From CAZTME01 sp964614795 (GTDB lineage: Bacteria > Patescibacteriota > Microgenomatia > UBA1400 > PJMF01), in contig CAZTME010000046.1 in NCBI GenBank assembly GCA_964614795.1, forward strand, positions 1 to 8,813: a DNA stretch of 8,813 nucleotides, written 5' to 3'. Under the pieces are notes generated by a model that searched no databases, was not told the DNA's origin, and saw nothing but the letters and a program-made list of their open reading frames with translations. Position 1 is the first letter of the stretch. Every line of letters begins with the position of its first letter. Positions 1-8,400 of this stretch are shown piece after piece. Both the position numbers and the translations under genes were made by a program.

Positions 1-1224
1 TTTTTTACGTTCTTAGCCGCCATGCCCGCCTATGAGGGATTAATTTTTAATGGCGAGTTGATCGTCATGACTCTGGTTTTTTTGGGACTTGTTACACTCT
101 TTTTTGGAAAAATAAAAACCAATCGTGATTTTTTTGAAAATACCTTACTCAAACCTAGTTATAGATTATTTTTTTCCGGTATATTTTTTTCCTTAGCTAC
201 ATTAACGAAAGTGCCTGCGATTATGGACTTTTTTGCCGTGCTGGTGATTGGTTGGTTTTATTTTTTCGATCAATTTTTTCTTTTCAATAAACGAAAAACT
301 CGCTTATCAAAAAGCATTATCTTGATTGGTCGATTTTGGTTGTGGATGGGTCTTGGGTATATCATACCAATTTTGCTTTCTATCATTTGGTTTTTTTATC
401 AAGGCGCTCTTTCAGATTATTTGGAATATGGTCTTTTATATAGCGTTAGATATTCACAATCGTGGATACCTGCTCATCTCACAGCCAATAACGCATGGCT
501 CTCTTCCTTGCCATTCAAAGCCAGTTTAGTGAGTTTATTCATCATCTTAATGAGTGTCTTGGGGAAATTTTGGTCTAGCAAATTAAGATTTGGTGTTAGT
601 TGGTTATTGTTTGCGTTATTTGCATCTTTACTCTCCAATCGTCCATATCCTCATTATTTTTTACAAGTTATTCCTCCATTGCTTTTGGTTATTAGCGTGA
701 GTTTTAATGATTTTATTGATTTTTTTAAGAAGAAAAATTCTTCATTTCCGAATTTTTCATTGATTTCCACTACTCTGGTCATAATTTTGGTTTTTTTCGC
801 ACATTGGTTAGTGGAAATGAAACAATACGACACCTTTGCTTATTATCAAAGATTCACAAACTTGATCACAAATAATATTAGCGTGGTGGACTATCGCAAC
901 TCTTTCGACTCGTTAGTAAACAGTAATTATGAAGTATTATCACTACTTAAAGCTCAAGAGAACGCTTCTCTTGAAATTTGGGGAACTAATCCAACCTTGT
1001 ACGCAATGAGTGGTATTTCTCCTTCTTCCAGATTTACCGTAGGTTTTCATGTTAAAGATTTTCAAGCTGAAGAAGAAGTTTTGTCCCTAATCAAAAATAA
1101 TTCTCCAAAATTTTTAGTAATTATGAAAAATGAAGAAATACCTTTTGCTTTAACTCAAATTATCAATGAAAAATATAAATTAATTTTTATAGATGATAAA
1201 TTACAACTTTTTAAACTTAAATGA
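1..1224 (+). CDS. GT-C membrane glycosyltransferase (GT39/ArnT-like), 5' truncated by window edge
   Basis: The reading frame is open from base 1 (seven residues precede the first ATG at 22), so the true start and the N-terminal part, where GT-C enzymes carry their catalytic acidic loop motif, lie outside the window. Numbering from the Met at 22, about seven hydrophobic segments are visible (near 12-28, 50-83, 100-125, 167-184, 190-206, 212-229 and 246-264), followed by a soluble C-terminal domain of about 135 residues. Family-like signatures are SLATLTK (57-63), RPYPHYFLQ (207-215) and the C-terminal block EIWGTNPTLYAMSG (318-331) followed by SSR. These resemble polyprenyl-phosphate-sugar-dependent glycosyltransferases of the GT39/PF13231 type, which transfer a sugar from a lipid carrier on the outer face of the membrane. 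The stop is TGA at 1222-1224. The next gene follows directly in the same frame. The family call is fairly safe; the sugar and acceptor are unknown. Confidence 0.8.
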   Translation, partial: FFTFLAAMPAYEGLIFNGELIVMTLVFLGLVTLFFGKIKTNRDFFENTLLKPSYRLFFSGIFFSLATLTKVPAIMDFFAVLVIGWFYFFDQFFLFNKRKTRLSKSIILIGRFWLWMGLGYIIPILLSIIWFFYQGALSDYLEYGLLYSVRYSQSWIPAHLTANNAWLSSLPFKASLVSLFIILMSVLGKFWSSKLRFGVSWLLFALFASLLSNRPYPHYFLQVIPPLLLVISVSFNDFIDFFKKKNSSFPNFSLISTTLVIILVFFAHWLVEMKQYDTFAYYQRFTNLITNNISVVDYRNSFDSLVNSNYEVLSLLKAQENASLEIWGTNPTLYAMSGISPSSRFTVGFHVKDFQAEEEVLSLIKNNSPKFLVIMKNEEIPFALTQIINEKYKLIFIDDKLQLFKLK

Positions 1225-1245
1225 GAAGTGTTAAATTATTTGTCG

Positions 1246-1251
1246 TATAAT
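1246..1251 (+). promoter_or_regulatory. Perfect -10 box (TATAAT), possible leaderless promoter
   Basis: A perfect TATAAT lies six bases before the ATG at 1258. With usual spacing, transcription would begin at or beside that A, giving a leaderless mRNA. No convincing -35 hexamer is visible 16-18 bp upstream (that stretch covers the end of the preceding gene). The sequence TTGTCG immediately precedes the box, and the same TTGTCG-T(A/G)(C/T)AAT string occurs in the ends of the two long repeats in this window. The promoter role is an inference. Confidence 0.4.
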
Positions 1252-1257
1252 GAGCCC

Positions 1258-1611
1258 ATGCCTTCAACTTGGAATCAACTCCAGGAATTACCTCCAAATA
1301 GCAAATTACCATTTTCTTTGGCGGGGTTATTAACTATTGCAACAGCCTTTTTGGCGGTTTTACCTTTGGGAGTAATTCAACCGGTTGTGCCGCTTTTTTA
1401 CAGTTTGCCCACCGATCAAGTCTTAGTAAGTAAATATTGGCTATTGATTTTTCCGATTTTTGCTACCTTCACCATGATCTCTCATTTATTTTTAATTTGG
1501 TTTGCTCGACAATTTCAATCAATCGTACTTCAATTATTTACTTGGTTTACACTAATTGTTATTGGTATTAATTTTGCCATTTTAATAAGAATTTTATGGT
1601 TACTTTTGTAA
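1258..1611 (+). CDS. Small three-helix membrane protein, function unknown
   Basis: This is a 117-residue protein if started at ATG 1258. A GTG at 1228 in the same frame would add ten residues (MLNYLSYNEP). I prefer ATG 1258 because a perfect TATAAT sits within the longer version's first codons, six bases upstream of the ATG, and because no Shine-Dalgarno precedes the GTG. After a polar N-terminus there are three hydrophobic segments, roughly residues 19-42, 59-82 and 89-115, with VVPLFYSLP and a KYW motif in the loop between the first two. I do not recognise a named family. Small proteins with a PLFYSLP-type loop are, as far as I recall, common beside sugar-transferase genes in Microgenomates genomes. 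It sits between a GT-C transferase and a WecA-like enzyme, 7 nt upstream of the latter, so a membrane role in the same glycan pathway is plausible but unproven. Confidence 0.7.
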   Translation: MPSTWNQLQELPPNSKLPFSLAGLLTIATAFLAVLPLGVIQPVVPLFYSLPTDQVLVSKYWLLIFPIFATFTMISHLFLIWFARQFQSIVLQLFTWFTLIVIGINFAILIRILWLLL

Positions 1612-1618
1612 ATTATTC

Positions 1619-2674
1619 ATGATTACAATATTTTCATTTTTGACTGCCTTTATTATTTCCATAATCAGTGGATACTTAGTAATTAATTGGTATAAAAAAA
1701 ACAATTGGCTGGATGACCCAAAAAAACACATTCATATTAAAAATACTCATCTTCAACCAATTCCCAGAGGTGGTGGCATAGTAGTTTTTTCTGCCATTTT
1801 TCTAGCGTCCATTTTTTGGTTAAATTGGGATACTTATCTTGTATCAATTATGATGGGAGCTTTAATACTCACCATTGTTGGTTGGTGGGATGATGTTGCG
1901 GACATTCACCCATTTATCCGATTGGGAGCAAATTTGCTTGCTAGCTTGATCGTAATTTTCTCAGGAATTGGTATAGCTTATATTACCAATCCTTTAGGCG
2001 GAGTTATTTTCTTAAACTGGCCAAGCATAGAAATTGCTTGGCTAGCCAATCAAAGACCGTTCTGGCTCATTGCCGATTCTTTGGCGTTATTATTTATTAT
2101 TTGGAATATGAATATTGTTAATTGGTCTAAGGGAGTGGCTGGGCAACTACCGGCTTTTGTCATGACTAGTTTTTTAGTGCTCAGTCTTGTGGCTGGAAAA
2201 TTTCTTGACGATCCAACCAACTTTGATTCATATTTGTTAACGTTAATCTGCGCTGGCGCTTTTGCTGGATTATTATTTTGGAATTGGCATCCGCAAAAAA
2301 TGATGCCTGGTTATGGGGCAGGTACTTTGGCGGGTTATTTTTTGGCCATTATTGCCATAATTTCTGGAGCCAAAGTGGCTGCAGTAGTAATGGTTCTGGC
2401 TATTCCCACCGCCGATGCCATTTTCACTATAGCTAGAAGAATTTATCGAAAAAAACCACCTTATTGGGGAGACAGAGGTCATCTTCATCATAAATTAATG
2501 GATCAATTTGGTTGGAGTCCGGCTCTTATCTCCGTTTTTTACTCAGCAAGCAGTTTATTTTTTGGCTTACTCGCTCTCTACTTACCTTCCTGGGGGAAAT
2601 TGATTTCATTAGCAATTGCTGGTATTCTCGTATTAGGACTGCAAATCGAGGCAAAAAGAAGATCTTTGAGGTAA
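1619..2674 (+). CDS. WecA/TagO/MraY-family polyprenyl-phosphate sugar-1-phosphate transferase, divergent active site
   Basis: This 351-residue integral membrane protein is a normal length for the glycosyltransferase 4 family (PF00953), which joins a UDP-aminosugar to polyprenyl phosphate at the inner face of the membrane. Supporting motifs are LDDPKKH (31-37), PRGGG (49-53), the Asp pair in GWWDDVADIHP (D91, D92), a NIVNWSKGVAGQ segment (165-176), and DRGHLHH (285-291), the HxHH loop of the WecA/TagO branch. About ten hydrophobic segments run through the chain. Two conserved acidic motifs are altered. The usual NxxNxxDGxDG has Lys171 and Ala174 in place of the two aspartates, and the segment corresponding to GDxGSL reads PGYGAGTLAG (230-239) without Asp. 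The Asp pair and the His loop remain, so the fold assignment is firm, but activity or substrate may differ. It lies 7 nt after the small membrane protein, probably in the same transcript, and is followed by a repeat-bearing non-coding gap. Confidence 0.88.
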   Translation: MITIFSFLTAFIISIISGYLVINWYKKNNWLDDPKKHIHIKNTHLQPIPRGGGIVVFSAIFLASIFWLNWDTYLVSIMMGALILTIVGWWDDVADIHPFIRLGANLLASLIVIFSGIGIAYITNPLGGVIFLNWPSIEIAWLANQRPFWLIADSLALLFIIWNMNIVNWSKGVAGQLPAFVMTSFLVLSLVAGKFLDDPTNFDSYLLTLICAGAFAGLLFWNWHPQKMMPGYGAGTLAGYFLAIIAIISGAKVAAVVMVLAIPTADAIFTIARRIYRKKPPYWGDRGHLHHKLMDQFGWSPALISVFYSASSLFFGLLALYLPSWGKLISLAIAGILVLGLQIEAKRRSLR

Positions 2675-2688
2675 TGATTTTATATTAT

Positions 2689-2854
2689 TAGACTTGTCGT
2701 ACAATAACATCACGATTGATTTGCTCATTTTTTGGTCATTTACTGCAATACTAGATCACTCAATTAGCTATGGCAACTATAAGTCGCAAGAGTCTTGAAG
2801 ATGTTCCATGATCTGTATCAAATTAATTCATGTTTAGATTGCGTGACAAGTCTA
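2689..2854 (+). repeat. 166-bp TIR-bearing repeat, copy 1 (MITE-like or leader element)
   Basis: This element has terminal inverted repeats: the left arm TAGACTTGTCGTACAAT (2689-2705) matches the reverse complement of the right arm (2838-2854) at 14 of 17 positions. Weaker complementarity (ACAT, ATTRATTTG) continues to about 40 bp from each end. Both ends are bounded by TA. A second copy, inverted, lies at 8591-8755. Hand alignment gives about 77% identity with one or two single-base gaps, including a shared 19-nt block at 2816-2834 and a conserved AGTCGCAAG-n-GTCTTGAA core (2782-2799) containing the small palindrome CAAG-n-GT-CTTG. There is no coding potential. The right end is 57 bp upstream of the UbiA-family start. 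The repeat is seen directly; calling it a MITE or a structured leader is inference. Confidence 0.85.
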
Positions 2855-2883
2855 TTGTGTGAAAACTCTAATCTTGATATTAT
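2855..2883 (+). promoter_or_regulatory. Putative sigma-70-type promoter of the ubiA-pmt pair
   Basis: TTGTGT (2855-2860) and TATTAT (2878-2883) are separated by exactly 17 bp, a good match to a vegetative promoter. Transcription would start near 2890, giving a leader of about 20 nt that contains the purine-rich AGAAAGAAG (2898-2906) before the start codon. The -35 box begins at the base immediately after the end of repeat copy 1, so the repeat would sit directly upstream of the promoter and could influence it. Confidence 0.45.
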
Positions 2884-2911
2884 GAGATAATTCTGCTAGA
2901 AAGAAGTATTG

Positions 2912-3934
2912 ATGATCATGCCTACTCATTTACTCGCAGTTTTAAAATCGGCCAGACCTAGACAGTGGATTAAAAATTTATCGCTTTATGCCGCTTTGTT
3001 TTTCTCTGGATTTTTCTTCTATGCTCCTTCGGACAGTATCCCTTATTTTTGGGTAGTCACTTGGGCTGTGATTGCTTTTAGTTTGGTCAGCTCCGGTGTT
3101 TATTTAATCAATGATGTGGTTGATATCAATGCCGATCGTCAACACCCATTTAAGAAAAAAAGACCAATCGCCTCTGGTCAAATTTCTATTAAAGAAGCGC
3201 TAATTTGGGCCATCATCTTTTTTTCTTTGGCACTGATCATTTCCTTATCCCTAGGTTTATTTTTCAAATTATTATTGATTTCATATATCATCCTTCAATA
3301 CTTGTATGCTCGATGGTTAAAACACATACCTATTGCGGATATTACGATCATTGCCACTGGATTTTTAATTAGAATTTACGCCGGCGCAGTCGTCGTCAAT
3401 TTGCACACTAATGTTTGGTTTTTACTCACCGTCATCTCCACCTCATTGTTTTTAGCAGTGGGTAAAAGACAAAGCGAAAGAACTTTATTGGAGGGTCTAG
3501 AACAAAATGTTGGCAAGACCAGAGCCAGTTTGAAAAGATATTCCGACCGTTTGTTGGATCAATACATTGGCATGTTTGCCACCGCATCCTGGCTGACTTA
3601 CGCCATTTTCACTTTTCAATCGTCTCTCAATGAAGTGGAAGGCGTAAATACCAATGACCTTTATTATATGTTCCCGGGTGGTTTGCAATCTTTTTTTAAT
3701 TCCATTTCTGAATTTTACATAATTTTACCCAGAACATTGCAATCTCAAAAATTTTTAATGTTATCTTTACCTTTGGTTATTTTTGGTGTGATGAGATATT
3801 TGCAACTCATTTATGAACAAAACAAAGGCGAGTCTCCGGAAAGAGTGTTGCTATCTGACAAGCCGTTATTAACCACCGCCATCTTGTTTGTAATGACAGT
3901 TTTTGTGGTAATCTACATTTTACCTTTACTTTAA
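2912..3934 (+). CDS. UbiA-family prenyltransferase, decaprenyl-phosphate phosphoribosyltransferase-like
   Basis: This is a 340-residue polytopic membrane protein of the UbiA superfamily. Diagnostic motifs (numbered from ATG 2912) are RPRQWIKN (15-22), typical of the phosphoribosyltransferase branch; the Asp-rich NDVVDINADRQHPFKKKRPI (67-86); a second acidic region YARWLKHIPIAD (132-143) followed by GFLIRIYAGA; and GKRQSE (184-189). In that branch (for example mycobacterial Rv3806c) the enzyme transfers 5-phosphoribose from PRPP to decaprenyl phosphate, the first step toward polyprenyl-phospho-pentose donors. The central loop (about 190-218) is charged and cytosolic-looking. Start choice: TTG 2909, ATG 2912 and ATG 2918 are in frame. 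ATG 2912 is 5 nt after the purine-rich AGAAAGAAG and is preferred, with ATG 2918 a real alternative. No DprE1/DprE2 epimerase genes are in the window, so the final sugar is unknown. The PMT gene follows after 6 nt. Confidence 0.87.
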   Translation: MIMPTHLLAVLKSARPRQWIKNLSLYAALFFSGFFFYAPSDSIPYFWVVTWAVIAFSLVSSGVYLINDVVDINADRQHPFKKKRPIASGQISIKEALIWAIIFFSLALIISLSLGLFFKLLLISYIILQYLYARWLKHIPIADITIIATGFLIRIYAGAVVVNLHTNVWFLLTVISTSLFLAVGKRQSERTLLEGLEQNVGKTRASLKRYSDRLLDQYIGMFATASWLTYAIFTFQSSLNEVEGVNTNDLYYMFPGGLQSFFNSISEFYIILPRTLQSQKFLMLSLPLVIFGVMRYLQLIYEQNKGESPERVLLSDKPLLTTAILFVMTVFVVIYILPLL

Positions 3935-3940
3935 AACTTT

Positions 3941-5395
3941 ATGAATTGGTTTTTTTCCTTAAAACCGAGCTTACTATTATTTATCGTCTTCATTTTATTG
4001 TTGGCCGTGGTCACTCGCTTTTACAACTTAAATTATCCTAATGATTATTATTTTGATGAGGTTTATCACGCTTTTACGGCCAAATTGATAGCTAGAAATG
4101 ACCCTAGAGCTTTCGAATGGACTCATGGCAATACGATTGAAAGTCCCAGCACCTATGTTGAATGGCTTCATCCTCCTTTGGCCAAATATTTTCAAGCAAT
4201 GGGCATACTGATTTTTGGTGAAAATGGTTTTGGCTGGAGATTTGCAAGCGCGATATTTGGCCTAGCTACGATCATCACCACAACGATACTCTCTTGGGTG
4301 CTTTTTAAATCCATGAAAATTTCTATTTTAACCTCAGTATTTCTCTCAACTGAGACTCTAATGTTAGCTATGTCAAGAATAGCCATGAATGACATATTTC
4401 TCAGTTTTTTCGTTATCGCTAGCATTTTAAGTTATGTTCATTATCGATTCAATCCAACATATTTCAGATTATTTTTAGTAGGGATTTTCACCGGATTGAG
4501 CATGGCTTCAAAATGGAGCGGAATTTTTATTTTAGCCTCCATACTTCTTTTTGAAGCCATCAATCAATTTTTGATTGTATTTCATCAACTTAAGAACAAA
4601 AAGGCAATATCTCTTTCTCCTTGGTATTATCGTCTCACTTTTTCAATTTTTACTTTATTAATCATGCCTTTTTTAATCTACATTATGTCCTACTTTTTAA
4701 TGTTTAATCAAGGCAAATCATTTGATCATTTGACTCAGTTGCACAATCAAATTATTAGATATCAAATTAATCTGGAGGCTACTCATCCCTATCAATCAAC
4801 TCCTTTTCAATGGATTACCAACACCAGACCAGTGTGGTTATTTGTTGATTATGGAGAAAATAATGAGAGAAAAGACATGTTTGCTTTGGGTAATTCATTT
4901 TTATTACTCACTGGATTGATAGCCATTATTACCTCAATTACTTATTTAATTTTTCAAATTCAAAAAAATAAATCTTTCTTGAATATTTTATTTTTTAACA
5001 CAAAAGAGTCTTTTGACACCAAACAAGTTCAATCTCAAAAAAAGTATTTGAGTTATCCTTTGCTGGATATAAACAACAATTACTCACTTTTTATACTCAT
5101 CTTCTCATATCTCATGCTATGGATTCCATGGCTGTTTTCTCCCAGAATTATGTTTTTTTATCACTATACACCAGCTATTCCTTTTTTGTTGATTAATTTG
5201 GCTTTTTGGATAAATTCTTGTGATGATTATTTTCAAAATAGATTTAAAATTAAACAGAATTGGTTTTTATTACCAAGCACAATTTTCCTAATTATAAATT
5301 TTCTAGTATTCATTTGGCTTTTACCTCAAATAATTGCATTACCAATTCCCTTGTTTTGGAAAAACTCATTAACTTTTTTTGGGTTGTGGCAATAA
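3941..5395 (+). CDS. PMT-type protein O-mannosyltransferase (GT39)
   Basis: This 484-residue membrane protein matches the bacterial dolichyl/polyprenyl-phosphate-mannose--protein mannosyltransferase family. After the first helix comes YYFDEVYHAFTAK with the catalytic-type Asp39-Glu40 pair. Next are EWLHPPLAK (74-82), a long hydrophobic array, MSRIAMNDIF (144-153), GLSMASKWSG (185-194), a loop with THPYQSTPFQW and RPVWLFVDYG (281-305), and the C-terminal PRIMFFYHYTPAIPFLL (401-417) characteristic of the PMT 4-TM C-terminal domain. It would transfer a mannose-like sugar from a polyprenyl-phosphate donor to Ser/Thr of exported proteins on the outer face of the membrane. It is probably co-transcribed with the UbiA-family gene 6 nt upstream. 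It ends 9 nt from the stop codon of the convergent helicase gene, with no clear terminator in the gap. No Shine-Dalgarno is evident. The loop at about 340-378 is rich in Lys and Gln and may be a lineage-specific insertion. Confidence 0.92.
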   Translation: MNWFFSLKPSLLLFIVFILLLAVVTRFYNLNYPNDYYFDEVYHAFTAKLIARNDPRAFEWTHGNTIESPSTYVEWLHPPLAKYFQAMGILIFGENGFGWRFASAIFGLATIITTTILSWVLFKSMKISILTSVFLSTETLMLAMSRIAMNDIFLSFFVIASILSYVHYRFNPTYFRLFLVGIFTGLSMASKWSGIFILASILLFEAINQFLIVFHQLKNKKAISLSPWYYRLTFSIFTLLIMPFLIYIMSYFLMFNQGKSFDHLTQLHNQIIRYQINLEATHPYQSTPFQWITNTRPVWLFVDYGENNERKDMFALGNSFLLLTGLIAIITSITYLIFQIQKNKSFLNILFFNTKESFDTKQVQSQKKYLSYPLLDINNNYSLFILIFSYLMLWIPWLFSPRIMFFYHYTPAIPFLLINLAFWINSCDDYFQNRFKIKQNWFLLPSTIFLIINFLVFIWLLPQIIALPIPLFWKNSLTFFGLWQ

Positions 5396-5404
5396 TCAGA
5401 TTAT

Positions 5405-8400
5405 CTATACTTCTATTCCAGAAAGCGAAACAATTTTATTCAAAAAATTAAAAGATCTGATTTCATTCATTGAATTAATAATTAATTCTTTCATTAATGA
5501 AACTTCTTTTGAAGAAATTTTAAACTCTCTAATAATTCTTTTTCCTTTGATAGAAGGGCCTTGAACAAAATCTAAAGCTACGTGCGTAACATCGAACTTG
5601 ATATTTGTAGAAGCCTCAGCCAATATTAAATAAAAAAGCAATTGCCTATATTCCCTTCCTCTTAGTTGTTCCGGCAACTGTTTTTCTTTATCGCTTAAGT
5701 TATTCAGAGAGCTTTGAGTTTTGCCCAATATATCATTAATTGACTTGATTTTACCTGTTTTATAGTCAATTATTCTAAAGCTTGATTTTTCATCATCAGC
5801 CCATTCAATTAAATCAATTCTTCCTTTGATAGGAACATCATTTAAATATAAGGGTTTTATGCTTGTTCCTAGTTGCTGTTCAACAAAGGCTATTTTTGAA
5901 CCATCATTATACTCAATGTTGTTCAAATATTGACTTAATTGATTTTTCAAATCTTTCTCCCAACGAGTGATTTCTTCAGTATTTGTGATGGTATTATTTG
6001 CCTGTTTGCGAAATTCCAAAATTAACTCTTCAATAAGTTTTTTATCATCAATTAATCGACAATCTACTAAAGCTTGGTTTAATTTTGATAAGGCTGTATG
6101 CACGAATATTCCATGCAATTGAGATAAAGTTTGCGAAGTAGGTAATTTAATAAGATCATAAACAAGAAAATCTCTGGGATTATTTAAAAATCTATTAAGG
6201 GAAGTTGCGGATAGAACAAAAGATTTGAGTGATTCTTCAAGAATGTCTTTAATTAAATTGTATGAAAGAAGAGGTTTTGGTTTAAGTAACAATTGATCGT
6301 GAATTTCTTGAATAGAATTTTCATGAGTAGAAGAAAATATTGATAAAAAGGAAGATTCGGTTGGCAGATTTTCTCCACAAAGTTCATGCAGAAAAAGGCT
6401 TGGAGAGATATCTTTTTCTTTTTCGGTGTTCATTTCATGCGAAAATCTCACCAAAAACAAGTATTTGAGGGCGCGAGTAATAGCAACATAAAACAGTCTC
6501 CTATCATCTTCGTTGCGGGAATTCAACTCATCAGAATCGTGATTCAAATCTATTCCGGATGAAGAATTCGCCAATAAATTATCTGGAAATGGTAAAAATG
6601 GTTTTTTTCTTGTATTGCCCCATTTTTTATCTACCAAGTCCATAAGAAAGACCGCCTCCCATTCTAGTCCTTTAGCTTTATGAACGGTGGAAATTGTCAC
6701 AGAATCATGAATACTTTCTTGCGACTGAATAGAAATTGATAGATTTTGAGCTTTCAAAGTGTGTAAATAATCAATTAGATTTTCTCCATTTAACAATTGT
6801 TCTTGGTTTTCATAGTACTGTTTCAAATGCGACATCAAAGATTTTATGGCAGGCAAAGATTGCGAGTATATGCATTCATCTGAAGAATCCATTTTTAATA
6901 TTTTTGATAGTAATCCGGAATGTTCAATTACTTGCTGAATCCAGTTGTAGCCGTTTTCAGTGAATAGAGAATGTAATAATCTGAAAATAATTTCTTTTTG
7001 AATTACCAATTGATCAAAACTGGAGTTTGAAATTGAGTGCTGTGACAATTGATTTTTATATATATCAAAATTTTCAATTATTTGCCAAAATGATAGGTTT
7101 TTTTTAGCCGAAAATCTCGATAGGATTATCAATAAATTTGGGTCTACGTTTAACCAGCGTGAAAAAAGCGCCTTCATCGAAAGGTTGGAATCTTCTTTAT
7201 TTTTAGATAAGGCAATAATGAATTCGCAGTATTGAATTAACTCATTAATCAATGGGTCATCCAAAGCATTTTTGGACTGAAACGATTGAAAAGGAATTTT
7301 TGCAAACATAAGAGCGTCAATGATTGCTTGCGCATCTTTATTATTTTTTATTAAAATTGCCATTTGTGAATAATTCATGCCTTTTTCATTTAACTTTCTG
7401 ATAGCAAAAATCACTTTAGCGATTGAATCAATTCGATCATTACCTACTAAAAAATCAATACTTTCTTTAATGAAATTATGGCCAATTAATTTAGTATTTA
7501 AAGCATCGGATAATTTATTTGGCACATTTTCATTAATAGAAGTTTTATATATAGAAGCTTGTTGAATGTTAAAAGCAGAAGAATACATCTCTTGAGAACA
7601 TCGATAGCCTTTCTTTAATGAAATTATTAAAGCATTAGGAAACCAATTGATAAATTCAACAGTATTTAATAAAGAAGCACCCTGAAATCGATAAATTGAT
7701 TGATGCGGATCTCCAACTACGAAAATATTTGCTTGATCCTGCCAAAATTTGGTCAAATTGAAAACTAATTTATTTTGAGCAGAGTTTGTATCTTGGTATT
7801 CATCCACCAGTAAATATAAATATTGTTCTTGAAGCATATCTGCAAGCAATTGATCTTCAGCAATTTTTTGGACAGCTTGAAAAATGATGTCATCAAAATC
7901 ATATTTTTTTAATTCAATCAACAATTTATCATACTTATCATAAACTAAGGCAATCTCGGTCATTTGCGCCATTGCGTTAAGACTCAGAGCGGTATTTTTC
8001 TGAACCGGTTGGAAAGCGTTATTTTTGTGAGTTTCCAATACTTGTTTGTATTGTTCAACCGAAATACTTTCTCTTTTTAGAGTACTAATATAGGTCTTAA
8101 TTTGTTTGACTCTTAAATCCATAATTAATTTTGGTTTTAATGCCTCCAATGGTAATTCATTGATAATGCCGCGAATGAGATGCAATTGTTCAAGTTCCGA
8201 AATTACTTTAGATGAATAAAATTGAGGAAAATATTCCGGATTTGATTGAATAATATCCTGACAAAAAGAATGAAAAGTTGTGATATTAACTTGATAAGCT
8301 TGAGTACCAATGAGCGTGACTAAGCGACGGCGCATTTCATGCGCCGCTGCTTCCGTAAAAGTAAGAGCTAAAATAGACTGAGCAGAAGTATCCGTTTTTC

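Noticed and set aside
22..24. ATG at 22 as the true start of the first gene.
   Set aside because: The frame is open to base 1, and GT-C enzymes carry an N-terminal helix and acidic loop before this region, so the gene is cut by the window edge.
1222..1260. The GT-C gene and the small membrane protein are in the same frame, separated only by TGA, suggesting UGA recoding as in Gracilibacteria/Absconditabacteria and one fused protein.
   Set aside because: No internal TGA occurs in about 2,760 codons of six clear genes, which would be very unlikely if TGA coded for glycine. A TATAAT box and an ATG also mark a separate start.
2689..2854. Repeat as an integron attC site or a CRISPR or REP element.
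   Set aside because: No GTTRRRY/RYYYAAC core sites at the ends, no short regularly spaced repeats, and the length and TA-bounded inverted ends do not fit REP hairpins.
4192..4425. Antisense open frames inside the PMT, UbiA-family and helicase genes.
   Set aside because: They lie within strongly supported genes, lack recognisable motifs and look like shadows of the coding frame.
5392..5404. ATAATC-A-GATTAT palindrome between the convergent PMT and helicase genes as a bidirectional terminator.
   Set aside because: One-base loop, AT-only-type short stem and no adjacent T-tract; it cannot form a stable terminator hairpin and overlaps the PMT stop codon.
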